From Paraburkholderia fynbosensis (lineage in GTDB: Bacteria; Pseudomonadota; Gammaproteobacteria; Burkholderiales; Burkholderiaceae), in assembly GCF_902859935.1 (NCBI RefSeq), contig NZ_CADIKI010000008.1, forward strand, positions 1 to 64,000: DNA of 64,000 bases, read 5' to 3'. Each line of letters opens with the position of its first letter. The first letter of the stretch is position 1. Below are positions 37,537 through 50,700 of the stretch, one piece after another. The notes below the pieces were generated by a model. The model ran no database searches and was not told the DNA's origin. It saw nothing but the letters and a program-made list of their open reading frames with translations. Both the position numbers and the translations under genes were made by a program.

Positions 37537-37770
37537 CCTGCCTGGCCGCTCCGTTTGCCAGGGCCGGATTGCGGCACGAGTGTGCCCTCGCCGCGACGCG
37601 CGACGTAAAGCCTGGCATACCATTAAGTGAAGCGTGACGCCCGTCAGCGCCAGCAGCCAGTCCCCGATCACCACCCTTCGACCTTTTGGACCGCCCCTCG
37701 GGCGGCCGCCAAAAACATCCGCCAAAACGCGCCAGGCCCGCTGCAAAAGCCTGCGGCAGCCGGAATATGG

Positions 37771-37779
37771 TGCGATAAT
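37771..37779 (+). promoter_or_regulatory. Possible extended -10 promoter of map
   Basis: TGCGATAAT fits an extended -10 element (TGn before GATAAT) about 32 bases before the map ATG. No convincing -35 is present. Confidence 0.4.
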
Positions 37780-37810
37780 CTCGCAATAAATCGCATTTCA
37801 GGCCCGACTC

Positions 37811-38620
37811 ATGGCTATTACGCTCAAAAACGAACACGATATCGCGCAAATGCGCGTCGCCTGCAAACTCGCGAGCGAAGTGCTCGACTACATTACCCCG
37901 TTCGTCAAGGCCGGCGTCACGACCGGCGAACTCGACCGTCTGTGTCACGAATACATGCTGAAGGAACAGGGTACGGTTCCGGCGCCGCTGAATTATCAGC
38001 CGCCCGGTTACCCGCCCTACCCGAAGGCCACCTGCATTTCCGTCAACGACGTGATCTGCCACGGCATCCCCGGCGACAAGACGCTGAAGAACGGCGATGC
38101 GCTGAACATCGACATCACGGTGATCAAGGAAGGCTATTTCGGCGACACGAGCCGCATGTTCATCGTCGGCGAAGGCTCGATTCTGGCCAAACGGCTCGTG
38201 CAGACCACCTTCGAATGCATGTGGCTCGGCATCGACCAGGTGCGTCCCGGCGCGCATCTCGGCGACATCGGCCATGCCATCCAGAAACACGCGGAAGGCC
38301 AGGGCTACAGCGTGGTGCGCGAATATTGCGGCCACGGCATCGGCACGGTATTTCACGAAGACCCGCAAATCCTGCACTACGGCCGCCCCGGCACCGGGCT
38401 CGAACTGCAGGCCGGCATGATCTTCACGATCGAGCCGATGATCAACGCCGGCCGCCGCGACATCCGCACCATGCCGGACCAGTGGACCGTCAAGACCAAG
38501 GACCGCAGCCTGTCGGCGCAGTGGGAACACACGGTGCTCGTCACGGAAACCGGCTACGACGTCCTGACCGTGTCCGCGGGCACGCCGGCGCGTCCGCCGA
38601 TCGTCGCCGCCACCGCCTGA
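37811..38620 (+). CDS. map: Methionine aminopeptidase type I
   Basis: A 269-residue metalloprotease that removes the initiator methionine after deformylation. The metal ligands are visible in NIDITVIKEGYFGDTSRMF (two Asp), GHGIGTVFHEDP (His), IFTIEPMI (Glu) and SAQWEHTVLVTE (Glu). It is divergent from rpsB, a very common arrangement, and is followed after 30 bp by glnD on the same strand. Confidence 0.98.
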   Translation: MAITLKNEHDIAQMRVACKLASEVLDYITPFVKAGVTTGELDRLCHEYMLKEQGTVPAPLNYQPPGYPPYPKATCISVNDVICHGIPGDKTLKNGDALNIDITVIKEGYFGDTSRMFIVGEGSILAKRLVQTTFECMWLGIDQVRPGAHLGDIGHAIQKHAEGQGYSVVREYCGHGIGTVFHEDPQILHYGRPGTGLELQAGMIFTIEPMINAGRRDIRTMPDQWTVKTKDRSLSAQWEHTVLVTETGYDVLTVSAGTPARPPIVAATA

Positions 38621-38650
38621 CCGACCTCCGACCTTACCGCCCACCTGCCA

Positions 38651-41230
38651 ATGAGTAGTGTTCCAGTCGTCGCCCAATCCCATGCCACGTCGCTGAAGGC
38701 GGACTACAAAGTGGCCAAAGCCCAATTGCTGGAACGCTTCAGAACGGCCACCAACGTCGATGCGTTGATGGCGGCCCTCGCACGCACCACGGACGACTCG
38801 CTGCGCGCCGCCTGGGACACCTGCGAACTGCCGGGCGAACTGGCGCTGCTGGCCGTCGGCGGCTACGGGCGGGGCGAACTGGCGCCGCACTCCGATATCG
38901 ACATCCTCGTGCTGCTGCCCGATGCGCCGATCGAGCATCTGGAAGGACGCATCGAACGCTTTATCAGCCTTGCGTGGGATTTGGGGCTGGAACTCGGCAG
39001 CAGCGTACGCAGCGTGTCGCAATGTCTTGAAGAAGCCGCCAACGACGTCACCGTGCGCACCTCGCTGCTGGAAGCGCGCCGTATCACGGGCAGCGCCGCA
39101 CTGTTCGACGACTTCGCGAAGCACTACCGCGCGGCGCTCGACCCGAAGGCGTTCTTTCAGGCGAAAGTGCTGGAAATGCGCCAGCGCCACGCCAAGTTCC
39201 AGGACACCCCATACGCGCTCGAACCCAACATCAAGGAAAGCCCGGGCGGCCTGCGCGATCTCCAGCTGATTCTCTGGATCACCCAGGCGGCCGGTTTCGG
39301 GAGCAGCTGGCGCGAACTCGAGGCGCGCGAGCTGATCACCGAGCGCGAAGCGCGCGAACTGCGCCACAACGAAGGTTTCCTGAAGTCGCTGCGCGCACGC
39401 TTGCATCTGATCGCCGGGCGTCGCCAGGACATCATGGTGTTCGACCTGCAGACGCCCGTGGCCGAGAGCTTCGGCTTCAAGCCGACCGTCACGAAGCGCG
39501 CCAGCGAACAGCTGATGCGCCGCTACTACTGGGCCGCCAAGGCCGTCACGCAGCTCGCCACGATCCTGATCCAGAACATCGAAGCGCAGCTCTTTCCCAG
39601 CACGAGCGGCATTACGCGCGTGCTGTCGGCGCGCTTCGTCGAAAAGCAGGGGATGCTGGAAATCGCCAGCGACGATGTCTTCGAGCGCGAGCCGAACGCG
39701 ATCCTCGAAGCCTTCCTCCTGTACGAGCAAACACCGGGCGTCAAAGGCCTGTCGGCCCGCACGCTGCGCGCGATCTACAACGCCCGCGACGTGATGGACC
39801 AGCACTGGCGGCGTGATCCGGAAAACCGGCGCCTCTTCATGGACATCCTGAAGCAGCCGGCCGGCATCACGCACGCGTTGCGCCTGATGAACCAGACGAG
39901 CGTGCTCGGGCGCTACCTGCTGAATTTCCGGCGCATCGTGGGGCAGATGCAGCACGACCTGTATCACGTCTACACCGTCGACCAGCACATCCTGATGGTG
40001 CTGCGCAATCTGCGTCGCTTTGCGGTGGCCGAGCACGCCCACGAGTATCCGTTCTGCAGCCAGTTGATCGCCAACCTCGACCGGCCGTGGGTGCTGTACG
40101 TGGCGGCGTTGTTTCACGATATCGCCAAGGGCCGCGGCGGCGATCATTCGACGCTCGGCATGGTCGACGCGCGGCGCTTTTGCCGCCATCACGGCATCGA
40201 GGGCGAGGACGGCGACCTGGTCGTCTGGCTGGTGCAACAGCATCTGACCATGAGCCAGGTCGCACAGAAGCAGGATACGAGCGATCCGGAAGTCATCAAG
40301 CGCTTTGCCGAACTCGTCGGCACCGAGCGCCGTCTGACCGCGCTTTATCTGCTGACCGTGGCCGACATTCGCGGCACCAGCCCGAAAGTCTGGAACACGT
40401 GGAAAGGCAAGCTGCTCGAAGATCTGTACCGCGCCACGCTGGCTGTCCTCGGCGGCGCGCGGCCGGACGCGCATTCGGAACTGAAGTCCCGCCAGGAAGA
40501 GGCGCTCGCGCTGCTGCGCCTCGAAACCGTGCCCGAGGGCGCGCAAAAGGCGCTGTGGGACAAGCTCGACATCGGCTATTTCCTGCGCCACGACGCGGCG
40601 GACATCGCGTGGCAAACGCGCGTGCTGTACCGCCATGTTGAAGCGCCGACGCCGATCGTGCGGGCTCGCCCGTCGCCGATCGGCGAAGCGTTGCAGGTGC
40701 TCGTGTACGTGAAGGATCAGCCCGATCTGTTCGCCGGCATTTGCGCGTATTTCGACCGCAATGGCCTGTCGGTGCTGGATGCGCGGGTCAGCACGACCCG
40801 TCACGGCTATGCGCTCGATAATTTCCTCGTCGCGCATACCGAAGAAGACGTGCATTATCGCGATATTGCCAATCTCGTCGAACAGGAACTGACCGCACGT
40901 CTCACCGGCCACGGAACCCTTTTGCCGGGGCCGTCTAAAGGCCGCTTGTCGCGGCTGTCGCGGACCTTCCCTGTTACGCCGCGCGTCGATCTTCGGGCCG
41001 ACGAGCGCGGCCAATACTACATCCTGTCCGTGTCGGCGAACGACCGGCCAGGCCTTCTTTATTCGATCGCGCGCGTGCTGGCCGAGCACCGGGTCGGCGT
41101 CGCGTCGGCGCGGATCAATACGCTCGGCGAACGCGTCGAAGACGTGTTCCTGCTGGATGGACACGGTCTGTCGGACAACCGCCTGCAAATTCAGGTCGAG
41201 ACCGAACTGCTGCGCGCGATTGCAGTGTGA
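38651..41230 (+). CDS. glnD: PII uridylyltransferase / uridylyl-removing enzyme
   Basis: An 859-residue bifunctional nitrogen sensor that uridylylates PII proteins when glutamine is low and deuridylylates them when it is high. The order is: nucleotidyltransferase domain with [20 protein letters not shown] near residue 75, GlnD linker domain ([16 protein letters not shown]), HD phosphohydrolase domain with [14 protein letters not shown] near residue 490, and two C-terminal ACT domains ([37 protein letters not shown]) that bind glutamine. All catalytic blocks look intact. It lies 30 bp after map; the pseudouridine synthase starts 6 bp after it. Confidence 0.98.
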   Translation: MSSVPVVAQSHATSLKADYKVAKAQLLERFRTATNVDALMAALARTTDDSLRAAWDTCELPGELALLAVGGYGRGELAPHSDIDILVLLPDAPIEHLEGRIERFISLAWDLGLELGSSVRSVSQCLEEAANDVTVRTSLLEARRITGSAALFDDFAKHYRAALDPKAFFQAKVLEMRQRHAKFQDTPYALEPNIKESPGGLRDLQLILWITQAAGFGSSWRELEARELITEREARELRHNEGFLKSLRARLHLIAGRRQDIMVFDLQTPVAESFGFKPTVTKRASEQLMRRYYWAAKAVTQLATILIQNIEAQLFPSTSGITRVLSARFVEKQGMLEIASDDVFEREPNAILEAFLLYEQTPGVKGLSARTLRAIYNARDVMDQHWRRDPENRRLFMDILKQPAGITHALRLMNQTSVLGRYLLNFRRIVGQMQHDLYHVYTVDQHILMVLRNLRRFAVAEHAHEYPFCSQLIANLDRPWVLYVAALFHDIAKGRGGDHSTLGMVDARRFCRHHGIEGEDGDLVVWLVQQHLTMSQVAQKQDTSDPEVIKRFAELVGTERRLTALYLLTVADIRGTSPKVWNTWKGKLLEDLYRATLAVLGGARPDAHSELKSRQEEALALLRLETVPEGAQKALWDKLDIGYFLRHDAADIAWQTRVLYRHVEAPTPIVRARPSPIGEALQVLVYVKDQPDLFAGICAYFDRNGLSVLDARVSTTRHGYALDNFLVAHTEEDVHYRDIANLVEQELTARLTGHGTLLPGPSKGRLSRLSRTFPVTPRVDLRADERGQYYILSVSANDRPGLLYSIARVLAEHRVGVASARINTLGERVEDVFLLDGHGLSDNRLQIQVETELLRAIAV

Positions 41231-41236
41231 GATTTC

Positions 41237-43315
41237 ATGCGAGTCAAATTAACAGCCAAGCACCCGCGGCCGGCTTCGTCCGAACGCGCCCCTGTCCGTA
41301 CCGGTAGCACGTCGGCACGTAAGCCGACGCGCCCGCAGGCACCGACGCCGTCGATGGCAGGTTCCAGCGGGGCGCGGGGTGAAGGCGCTGGCGCAGCGGG
41401 CGGCGGCAAGCGGCCCGTGGGCGGCAAGCCGACGGGCGGCGGTGCGCGCGCGCCGCGCGCGGAGGGGTCGTTTGCGCGCCCGCGGGACGCGGGCGCCGAA
41501 GGTGCGCCGCGCCGCACGACATCGGATCGGCCGCCGCGCCGGGAAGGCGCGGGGGGTGATCGCGGTGAACGCGCACCGCGTCGCTTCGAAGGTGCTGGTG
41601 ATCGTGGTGAACGCGCGCCCCGCCGTTTCGAAGGTGCCGGTGACCGCAGTGAACGCGCGCCGCGCCGTTCCGAAGGTGCGGGTGACCGCGGTGAACGCGC
41701 GCCGCGCCGCTTTGAAGGTGCGGGTGATCGTGGTGAACGCGCGCCGCGTCGCTTCGAAGGCGCTGCTGGTGATCGTGGTGAACGCGCGCCCCGCCGTTTC
41801 GAAGGTGCGGGTGACCGCAGTGAACGCGCGCCCCGCCGTTTCGAAGGTGCAGGCGAGCGCAGTGAACGCGCGCCCCGCCGTTTCGAAGGCGCAGGCGAGC
41901 GCGGTGAACGCGCACCCCGCCGCCCCGAAGGCGCGGATAATCGCGGCGAGCGCGCCCCGCGCAGTTTCGGCGACCGTGCCCCGCGTCGCGACGACGGCGA
42001 GCGCCGTCCGTTCAGCGGTTCGCGCCCCGGCGCGAACCGACCGTCGAATGCTGGCCCGCGCGCCGAACGTCCGGAGCGCCGCGAGCGTGACGCTTCCGAT
42101 CGCCCCCGTTTCGGCAGCGACCGTGGCGCTCCGCAAGAGCGCCGCAACAGCGAGCGGAGCGACCGGGGACCGCGTAGCGACAGCGCGCCGCGTCGTCTCG
42201 AAGGTGAGCGCGGTTCATCCGGGCGCAGCTTCGCCGGACCCGTAAAAAGCGGCTACGCAGACCGCTCGGACCGTCCGGCACGCGCACCGCGCGACGACCG
42301 TGGCGAGCGCACCGAACGGGCACCGGCCAAACGCGAGTTCGGCGAGCGCCCCTCGCGTGACGGCGAACGCAGCGAACGCCCCGCACGCAGCTTCGACAAA
42401 AACCTGCCGTCCGCGCCCCGCCGTTTCGGTGACGACCGCCCCGCACGCGCCGACAAGCCGCGCGGCCCGGCGCCAGCGGCACGCGCCGAGCGCCGCGACG
42501 CCAAGAGCGGTGCCGATGCCGCGCCGCGCACTCCGCGTCGCGATTACGAAGACGCGCCAGGCATGCTGCGTCTGTCGAAACTGATGTCCGAACTCGGCCT
42601 GTGCTCGCGCCGCGAAGCCGACGAGTGGATCGAAAAAGGCTGGGTGCTGGTGGACGGCGAGCGCGTCGACACGCTCGGCACCAAGGTCCGTCCGGATCAG
42701 CGCATCGAAATCGACCCCGCCGCCGAAGCCGCGCAAGCGAGCCAGGTGACGGTGCTGATTCACAAGCCGGTCGGTCTGGTCTCGGGCCAGGCGGAAGACG
42801 GGTATCAGCCGGCCATCACGCTGGTCACGCCGGAGAATCGCTGGGAAGGCGATCATTCGGAGATCCGCTTCTCGGTCGCGCATCTGCGCCAGCTCGCGCC
42901 GGCCGGCCGCCTCGACATCGACTCGACGGGCCTGCTGGTGTTGACGCAGGACGGTCGCGTCGCCAAGCAGTTGATCGGCGGCCATTCGGAGATCGACAAG
43001 GAGTATCTGGTGCGCGTGGCTTACGGCGAGCACACTGTGGACGTCGAAAGCCACTTCCCGCCCGAAAGCATCGAACTGCTGCGCCACGGGCTGTCGCTCG
43101 ACGACGTGCCGCTGAAGCCGGCCCAGGTGGAGTGGCAAAACGGCGAGCAACTGCGTTTCGTGCTGCGCGAAGGCAAGAAGCGCCAGATTCGCCGCATGTG
43201 CGAACTGGTCGGCCTCGAAGTGATTGGCCTGAAGCGCGTGCGGATGGGTCGTGTGATGCTGGGCGCGCTGCCCCCCGGCCAGTGGCGCTATCTGTCAGCG
43301 GACGAGTCGTTCTGA
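41237..43315 (+). CDS. RsuA/RluF-type rRNA pseudouridine synthase with long repeat-rich N-terminus
   Basis: A 692-residue protein. Residues 1-442 are a low-complexity Arg/Gly/Glu/Ala/Pro extension with about ten tandem copies of a 14-residue unit (GDRGERAPRRFEGA and variants, residues 107-246). The conserved enzyme starts near residue 443: an S4 RNA-binding domain (LRLSKLMSELGLCSRREADEWI), then the RsuA-family catalytic domain with Asp in LAPAGRLDIDSTGLLVLTQDG and the basic EGKKRQIRRMCELVGL. It should isomerise a uridine in rRNA; the KEYLVRV block is RluF-like, but the site is not certain. The extension looks disordered and RNA-binding by composition. The start 6 bp after glnD is uncertain, because many in-frame positions could serve. 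Confidence 0.88.
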   Translation: MRVKLTAKHPRPASSERAPVRTGSTSARKPTRPQAPTPSMAGSSGARGEGAGAAGGGKRPVGGKPTGGGARAPRAEGSFARPRDAGAEGAPRRTTSDRPPRREGAGGDRGERAPRRFEGAGDRGERAPRRFEGAGDRSERAPRRSEGAGDRGERAPRRFEGAGDRGERAPRRFEGAAGDRGERAPRRFEGAGDRSERAPRRFEGAGERSERAPRRFEGAGERGERAPRRPEGADNRGERAPRSFGDRAPRRDDGERRPFSGSRPGANRPSNAGPRAERPERRERDASDRPRFGSDRGAPQERRNSERSDRGPRSDSAPRRLEGERGSSGRSFAGPVKSGYADRSDRPARAPRDDRGERTERAPAKREFGERPSRDGERSERPARSFDKNLPSAPRRFGDDRPARADKPRGPAPAARAERRDAKSGADAAPRTPRRDYEDAPGMLRLSKLMSELGLCSRREADEWIEKGWVLVDGERVDTLGTKVRPDQRIEIDPAAEAAQASQVTVLIHKPVGLVSGQAEDGYQPAITLVTPENRWEGDHSEIRFSVAHLRQLAPAGRLDIDSTGLLVLTQDGRVAKQLIGGHSEIDKEYLVRVAYGEHTVDVESHFPPESIELLRHGLSLDDVPLKPAQVEWQNGEQLRFVLREGKKRQIRRMCELVGLEVIGLKRVRMGRVMLGALPPGQWRYLSADESF
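41555..41974 (+). repeat. 42-nt in-frame tandem repeat array
   Basis: Ten consecutive units of 42 nt (the last shorter and degenerate) encode GDRGERAPRRFEGA-like peptides. There is one 3-nt insertion (an extra Ala codon at 41765-41767) between units 5 and 6. Differences between units are mostly synonymous or Gly/Ser, Asp/Glu and Phe/Ser/Pro substitutions, so reading frame and charge are kept. Such arrays often vary in copy number between strains. Confidence 0.9.
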
Positions 43316-43365
43316 TGATGCTGCGAGCGTCTGTCTGAGCGAGGCGTTGGACAGGCGCAAGCTCG

Positions 43366-43399
43366 ATAAAAAACCCACGCAGATGCGTGGGTTTTTTAT
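43366..43399. terminator. Strong bidirectional intrinsic terminator
   Basis: A perfect 15-bp inverted repeat (ATAAAAAACCCACGC with GCGTGGGTTTTTTAT) with a 4-nt loop lies between the convergent pseudouridine synthase and def genes. Each strand ends in a T-run, so it can terminate both. Confidence 0.92.
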
Positions 43400-43474
43400 T
43401 GCCGGCGCCGACGCGGCACACCGCAACTGCCGCGCGTCGCACGCACCAACCGCGCAACGCAGATCGCCACCGCC

Positions 43475-46167
<2,693 letters not shown>

Positions 46168-46276
46168 TTAGCGTGGCGGCAGAATGGCCGCGAGTGGACC
46201 GCGGCTTCGCCGCGCGCCGGTTCCGGCAGGCTCGCGCGCGCTGCGTCGCGACATGCGAACGCAGCGCCACAAACGA

Positions 46277-46303
46277 CGACGGCCGCACATCGTGCGGCCG
46301 TCG
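46277..46303 (-). terminator. Hairpin between zipA and ligA
   Basis: A perfect 12-bp stem (CGACGGCCGCAC with GTGCGGCCGTCG) and a 3-nt loop lie about 20 nt after the zipA stop. On the minus strand it is followed by TCGTTTGTGG, a weak U-tract, so termination may be partial. Confidence 0.5.
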
Positions 46304-46325
46304 AGACACCGAAAAATCGTGCTCG

Positions 46326-47636
46326 TTACTGGCTGAACAGGCGCCGGGTGGCGGGCGACCCAGCCGGAATCCCGGCCTGTTCGAGTTTCGCGTAGAGCGT
46401 CATCAACTGCTTCTCGATCGCGAGCAGCGCGGTTTCCGGCAACGGACGGCGTCCATCGTCGACCACCCGTCCGCCGATACGCTCAGCCAGCGATTTCGCG
46501 TAGTCGCACATCAGCCGGAACGGCAGGATGTCCTCGTCGGCGACCGGCACGTCGAGCACCAGCGTAATCATCTGGCCGCCCTTGTAGGTAAGGTCGTCGC
46601 GCAGGAAGTTGGTGTCGCCGAACTGCAGCATGAACACCGGGCTCTGGCGCGCGTCGAGCTTGACGAACCGCGTGCCGTCGCGCGAGAGCAGCAAGCCGTC
46701 CTGCGACGCCACCGCCTGCACGTAGTTGGCCGACCACGGCGCGCCGTCGGAGAGCACGTTGATCGACAGCTGCGCGTCGCACTGTGCGGCGAACCCGTCG
46801 AGCTCGCGCGCCATCGCCACCGTTTCGAGCATGTCCGGGAATTCCGGCGATGCATCGAGCGCATCGGCGAATTGCTGCACCCCGGTCACGAACTCCGAAA
46901 ATTCGAGTTCGTTGAGCGCGCCGCTGCGATTGGCAAGCTGCGCGGCCGCGCGCAGTTCTTCATAGCGCGCGCCGTTTTGCAGCAGCTCCCACGCCCCGCC
47001 TTCGAGCTTGCCTTCGATATGCACCGGCTTGCTGCCGGCGCGGCGCAGGCGCTGCGCGAGCGGAATCACCTTGTCGCCGGCAACCGGCCCGTTCAGACGG
47101 ATCGGCACGATGCAGTCGATCCGCCGATCGACGATGGCCGGCGGCGCCGACGATATCGTCGTGGCGGCGGGCAGAATCGGTTCGGCCCGCTCGTTGTCCT
47201 CGCGCGCGGCATCGCGAGCGGCGGCCGCCGGCTTGCCCTCACCGGCCTCGGCCGTATGGACGTGCTCGCCTTCCGCTTCGGCCACGCCCTCGGCTTCCGG
47301 AAAGCCGTTCGGCGTGACGGTGTCGGCCTGAATATCGGCCGGCGTGTCGAGCGGCGCGACGGAGCTGCCGCCGAACGTGGGCTCGACGCGCCTCTCAGCC
47401 GTTTCCGTCGGGGCGTCGGAATTCACCACCGGTTCGCGGCGCGTAGTCGGCCGGGCCGGTTCGATGAACGGACTCTGCTCCTCCTGATCGTCCCGCGCGA
47501 AAGTTTCAGCGGTCTCGGCAGGCATCGGGCGCGGCATCTTGCGACGCACCTTCGCGCTCTGCCACGCGTTGTACACGACCACGCCCCCGACCACCACGGC
47601 ACCCGCGCCGATCAAACCGAGTGTCAACTCGTCCAT
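46326..47636 (-). CDS. zipA: Cell division protein ZipA
   Basis: A 436-residue protein with an N-terminal membrane anchor (residues 5-25, TLGLIGAGAVVVGGVVVYNAW) without a cleavable signal. A long acidic, Pro/Ala/Glu-rich linker runs to about residue 165. The C-terminal FtsZ-binding ZipA domain follows (VDRRIDCIVPIRLNGPVAGDKVI, LDGFAAQCDAQLSINVLSD, DDLTYKGGQMITLVLDVPVADE). ZipA tethers the Z-ring to the inner membrane. Betaproteobacterial ZipA is divergent, but context between smc and ligA matches many Burkholderiaceae. It starts 112 bp after smc. Confidence 0.92.
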   Translation of the reverse strand: MDELTLGLIGAGAVVVGGVVVYNAWQSAKVRRKMPRPMPAETAETFARDDQEEQSPFIEPARPTTRREPVVNSDAPTETAERRVEPTFGGSSVAPLDTPADIQADTVTPNGFPEAEGVAEAEGEHVHTAEAGEGKPAAAARDAAREDNERAEPILPAATTISSAPPAIVDRRIDCIVPIRLNGPVAGDKVIPLAQRLRRAGSKPVHIEGKLEGGAWELLQNGARYEELRAAAQLANRSGALNELEFSEFVTGVQQFADALDASPEFPDMLETVAMARELDGFAAQCDAQLSINVLSDGAPWSANYVQAVASQDGLLLSRDGTRFVKLDARQSPVFMLQFGDTNFLRDDLTYKGGQMITLVLDVPVADEDILPFRLMCDYAKSLAERIGGRVVDDGRRPLPETALLAIEKQLMTLYAKLEQAGIPAGSPATRRLFSQ

Positions 47637-47748
47637 GCATGCTCCATCAGCAATTCTTTATCCGCGCGGTCATGCGCCCGCTCCACGTGTCGCGCGGCCT
47701 GCCATGCAAGCCGCTGCGCTGAACGCGGACGCCCGCGAAGGCTTTAAC

Positions 47749-50700
47749 TCAAACGATATTCTGGGCGAAACCGGCCGCCGTTTCCATGTCGACCGCGACG
47801 ATGCGTGACACGCCCTGCTCCTGCATGGTCACACCGATCAACTGTTGCGCCATTTCCATCGCGATCTTGTTGTGCGAGATGAACAGGAACTGGGTTTTGT
47901 CCGACATCGCCCGCACGAGGTTCGCGAAACGTTCGGTGTTGGCGTCGTCGAGCGGCGCGTCCACTTCGTCGAGCAGACAGAACGGCGCCGGATTCAGCTG
48001 GAACATCGCGAACACCAGCGCGGTGGCGGTCAACGCTTTCTCGCCGCCCGACAGCAGGTGAATAGTCGAATTCTTCTTGCCCGGAGGCTGCGCCATCACC
48101 TGCACGCCGGCGTCGAGAATCTCGTCGCCGGTCATGATCAGCTTCGCCTGACCGCCGCCGAACAGACGCGGGAACAGTTCGCCGAAATGACGGTTCACTT
48201 CGTCGAAGGTGCCTTGCAACAGCGTGCGCGTTTCGGCGTCGATCTTGCGGATCGCGTCTTCGAGCGTTTCGATCGCGCTCGTCAGGTCAGCCGATTGCGC
48301 GTCGAGGAACGTCTTGCGCTCGGTGGCCGCCTTCAGCTCGTCGAGCGCGGCCATGTTGACCGGGCCGAGCGCGACGATTGCATTGTTGATACGCGTGACT
48401 TCGCCTTGCAGATACGACGGCTTCATGTCCGGCGTGAGCTTGGCCTGCAGTTCGGCCTCGTCGACGCCCGCCGCCGCGAGTTGCTCGATGAACTGCTCGC
48501 CGTTCAGTCGCGCGGCCTGCTCCTTCAACTGCAATTCGTTGATGCGCTCGCGCAGCGGTTGCAGCGCGCGCTCGGTGGCGAGGCGGGTTTCGTCGGCGGC
48601 GCGCAGCTTGGCGGTGAGATCGTCCAGTTCGAGGCGCGCGGCATGCAGCGCCTCTTCCTTGACCGAACGGATGTCGAGCGCGTCCTGCAGGCCGGTGTGC
48701 GCGGTCTGCTCGTTGATCGTCTCCAACTCGGCGCGCGCGTCTTCCAGCGATGCCGCGACACGCTCGCTCTGCTCGTGCGCGACCTGAATGCTGCGCTTCA
48801 GTTCGTCGATACGGTTCGCCATGTTGCGAGCGGCGAAGCGCGCATCGGTGGCGCCACGGTCGAGGTCGCGCGCCTGACCGCGTGCGGTGGTCAGTTCTTC
48901 GTCGAGTGCCTCGAAGGCCAGCTGGTGATCTTCGAAACGCGCCTGCAGTTCGGCCAGTTCGCCGTCGTGCCGCTCGAAGTTCGCCTCCGACTCCGCACGC
49001 ATCGCGCGCTGCTCTTCGATCTGCGCGGTGATCTCTTCGAGTTCCTCGCGAATCTGCGTGCTGCGCTGCGTGTAACGCTCATGCGCCTGGGTGAGCTTGA
49101 GCACGTCCATCTGCAGGGCGTGCACGCGCTGCGTCGCGCGTTCGGCCTGCTGACGCACGTCGGTCAGCACCTGCGCGGCTTGCGTGTGCGCGGCTTCGGC
49201 GCGAATCGCCGCAGCCTTTGCCTCGTCGGCGAGCAAGGCCTGCGCGCGCACCTGGCGCGCGAGGTTTTCGATTTCCTGCTGACGGGCCAGCATGCCGGCC
49301 TGTTCGGAATCGGCTGCATACAGCTGCACGCCGACGCGCGTCACCACATGCCCCGCCTTCACGACGAACGAGCCGCCTTCCGGCAATTGCGAGCGCATGC
49401 CGAGCGCCTGCTGCAGGTCGTCCGCGACGAAGGCGAGCCCCAGCCAGTCGGTCAGCACCGCGCGGATGCCCGCGTCGTCGATGCGCACGAGCGACAGCAA
49501 CGGCCGCAAAGCGGGCGGCGTGGCGGCCGGCTGACCGGCGACGGGCGGCGCGTAGAACGCGAGCTTCGCGGGCGGTGCGTCGGTGGCGAACGCCTTGACC
49601 CAGTCGAGATTCGACACTTCGAGTGCGGCTAGCCGCTCGCGCAACACCGCTTCGAGCGCGGTTTCCCAACCGGCTTCGACGTGCAGCTTCTTCCACAGAC
49701 GCGGCAGGCCGCCCAGTTCGTGCTTGTCGAGCCACGGCTGGATCTTGCCTTCGGTCTGGACGTTTTCCTGCAGTTGCCTGAGCGCGGCAAGGCGTGCGTC
49801 GAGCTGATGAATCTGGGCGCTTTCGGCCTGCACGCGCTCCTGCGCGGTGCGGCGTTCGGCGTCCAGACGCGGCAGCGTTTCCTGCGCGTCGGTCAGACGC
49901 GCCTGCGCGTCGTGCAGAATCTCTTCGTGCTCGGCGAGCTGCATGCGCAGGTCTTCGAGCTGCGCTTCGTCGGGCGCGTCGAGGCCGCCCGCTTCGAGCT
50001 TCAGGCGCTCGTGACGCTGCTGCAGTTGCTGCAACTGCTGATCGGCATTGCGCTGATGCGCGGCCTCGAGCTTCAACGCCTGTTCGGTCTGCGCGATCCC
50101 GCCGCGCTCCGCGTTCAGCTCGGTCTGCGCGTCGCGCCAACGCGCTTCGAGCGCGGGCATCGCGTCGTGCTTCGCGGCGGCTTCGTCTTCGGCCAGCGCG
50201 GCTTTTTCTTCGGCGACGGCCAATTGCTCTTCGGCGTCTTCGATATCGCCCTGCGCCTTTTCGGCTTGCGACTGCCACTGCTCGCGCTGCGCGCTCAGCG
50301 CGGCGATCTGCGCCTGCACGCGGTTGCGCGATTCGACGATGAACTTGATCTCGGCTTCGAGGCGGCTGACTTCCGAGTTCGCCTCGTACAGCGCGCCTTG
50401 CGCGCCCTGCATCGCATCGCTCGCGGAATAATGCGCGACCCGCAGCGTTTCGAGTTGCGCTTCGACTTCGCGCAACTTCGCGGTTTGCGCTTCGAGGTCG
50501 ATCTGCGCCTGTTCGATCGCGCGTTGCTGGCGTTCCTGCTCGCTGCCGGCTTCGTTCTTGCGCAACAGCCACAACAGACGCTGCTTCTCTTCGCCGTCGG
50601 CCTGCAGTTCCTTGTAGCGCGTGGCGACCACCGCCTGGCCTTCGAGCTTCTCGAGGTTGGTCCCCAGTTCGCGGACGATGTCCTCGACCCGCGTCAGATT

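Noticed and set aside
37508-41188. An open frame of 1226 codons antisense to glnD
   Set aside because: It is a mirror of GC-rich codon usage opposite a fully conserved glnD; its composition is Arg/His/Val-rich with no family motif. Similar long antisense frames lie opposite ppsA (16382-19480), bamA (27158-29518), guaB (10271-12613), dapD-dapE (54880-56829) and the ABC-F gene (59778-61961) and are rejected for the same reason.
41555-41974. Possible CRISPR-like array
   Set aside because: The units are directly adjacent with no unique spacers, are in frame, and lie within a coding sequence.
41191-42147. Repeat-rich Ser/Arg/Pro protein antisense to the pseudouridine synthase extension
   Set aside because: It is only the reverse reading of the 42-nt repeats; the sense frame continues into a conserved enzyme and has an upstream neighbour 6 bp away.
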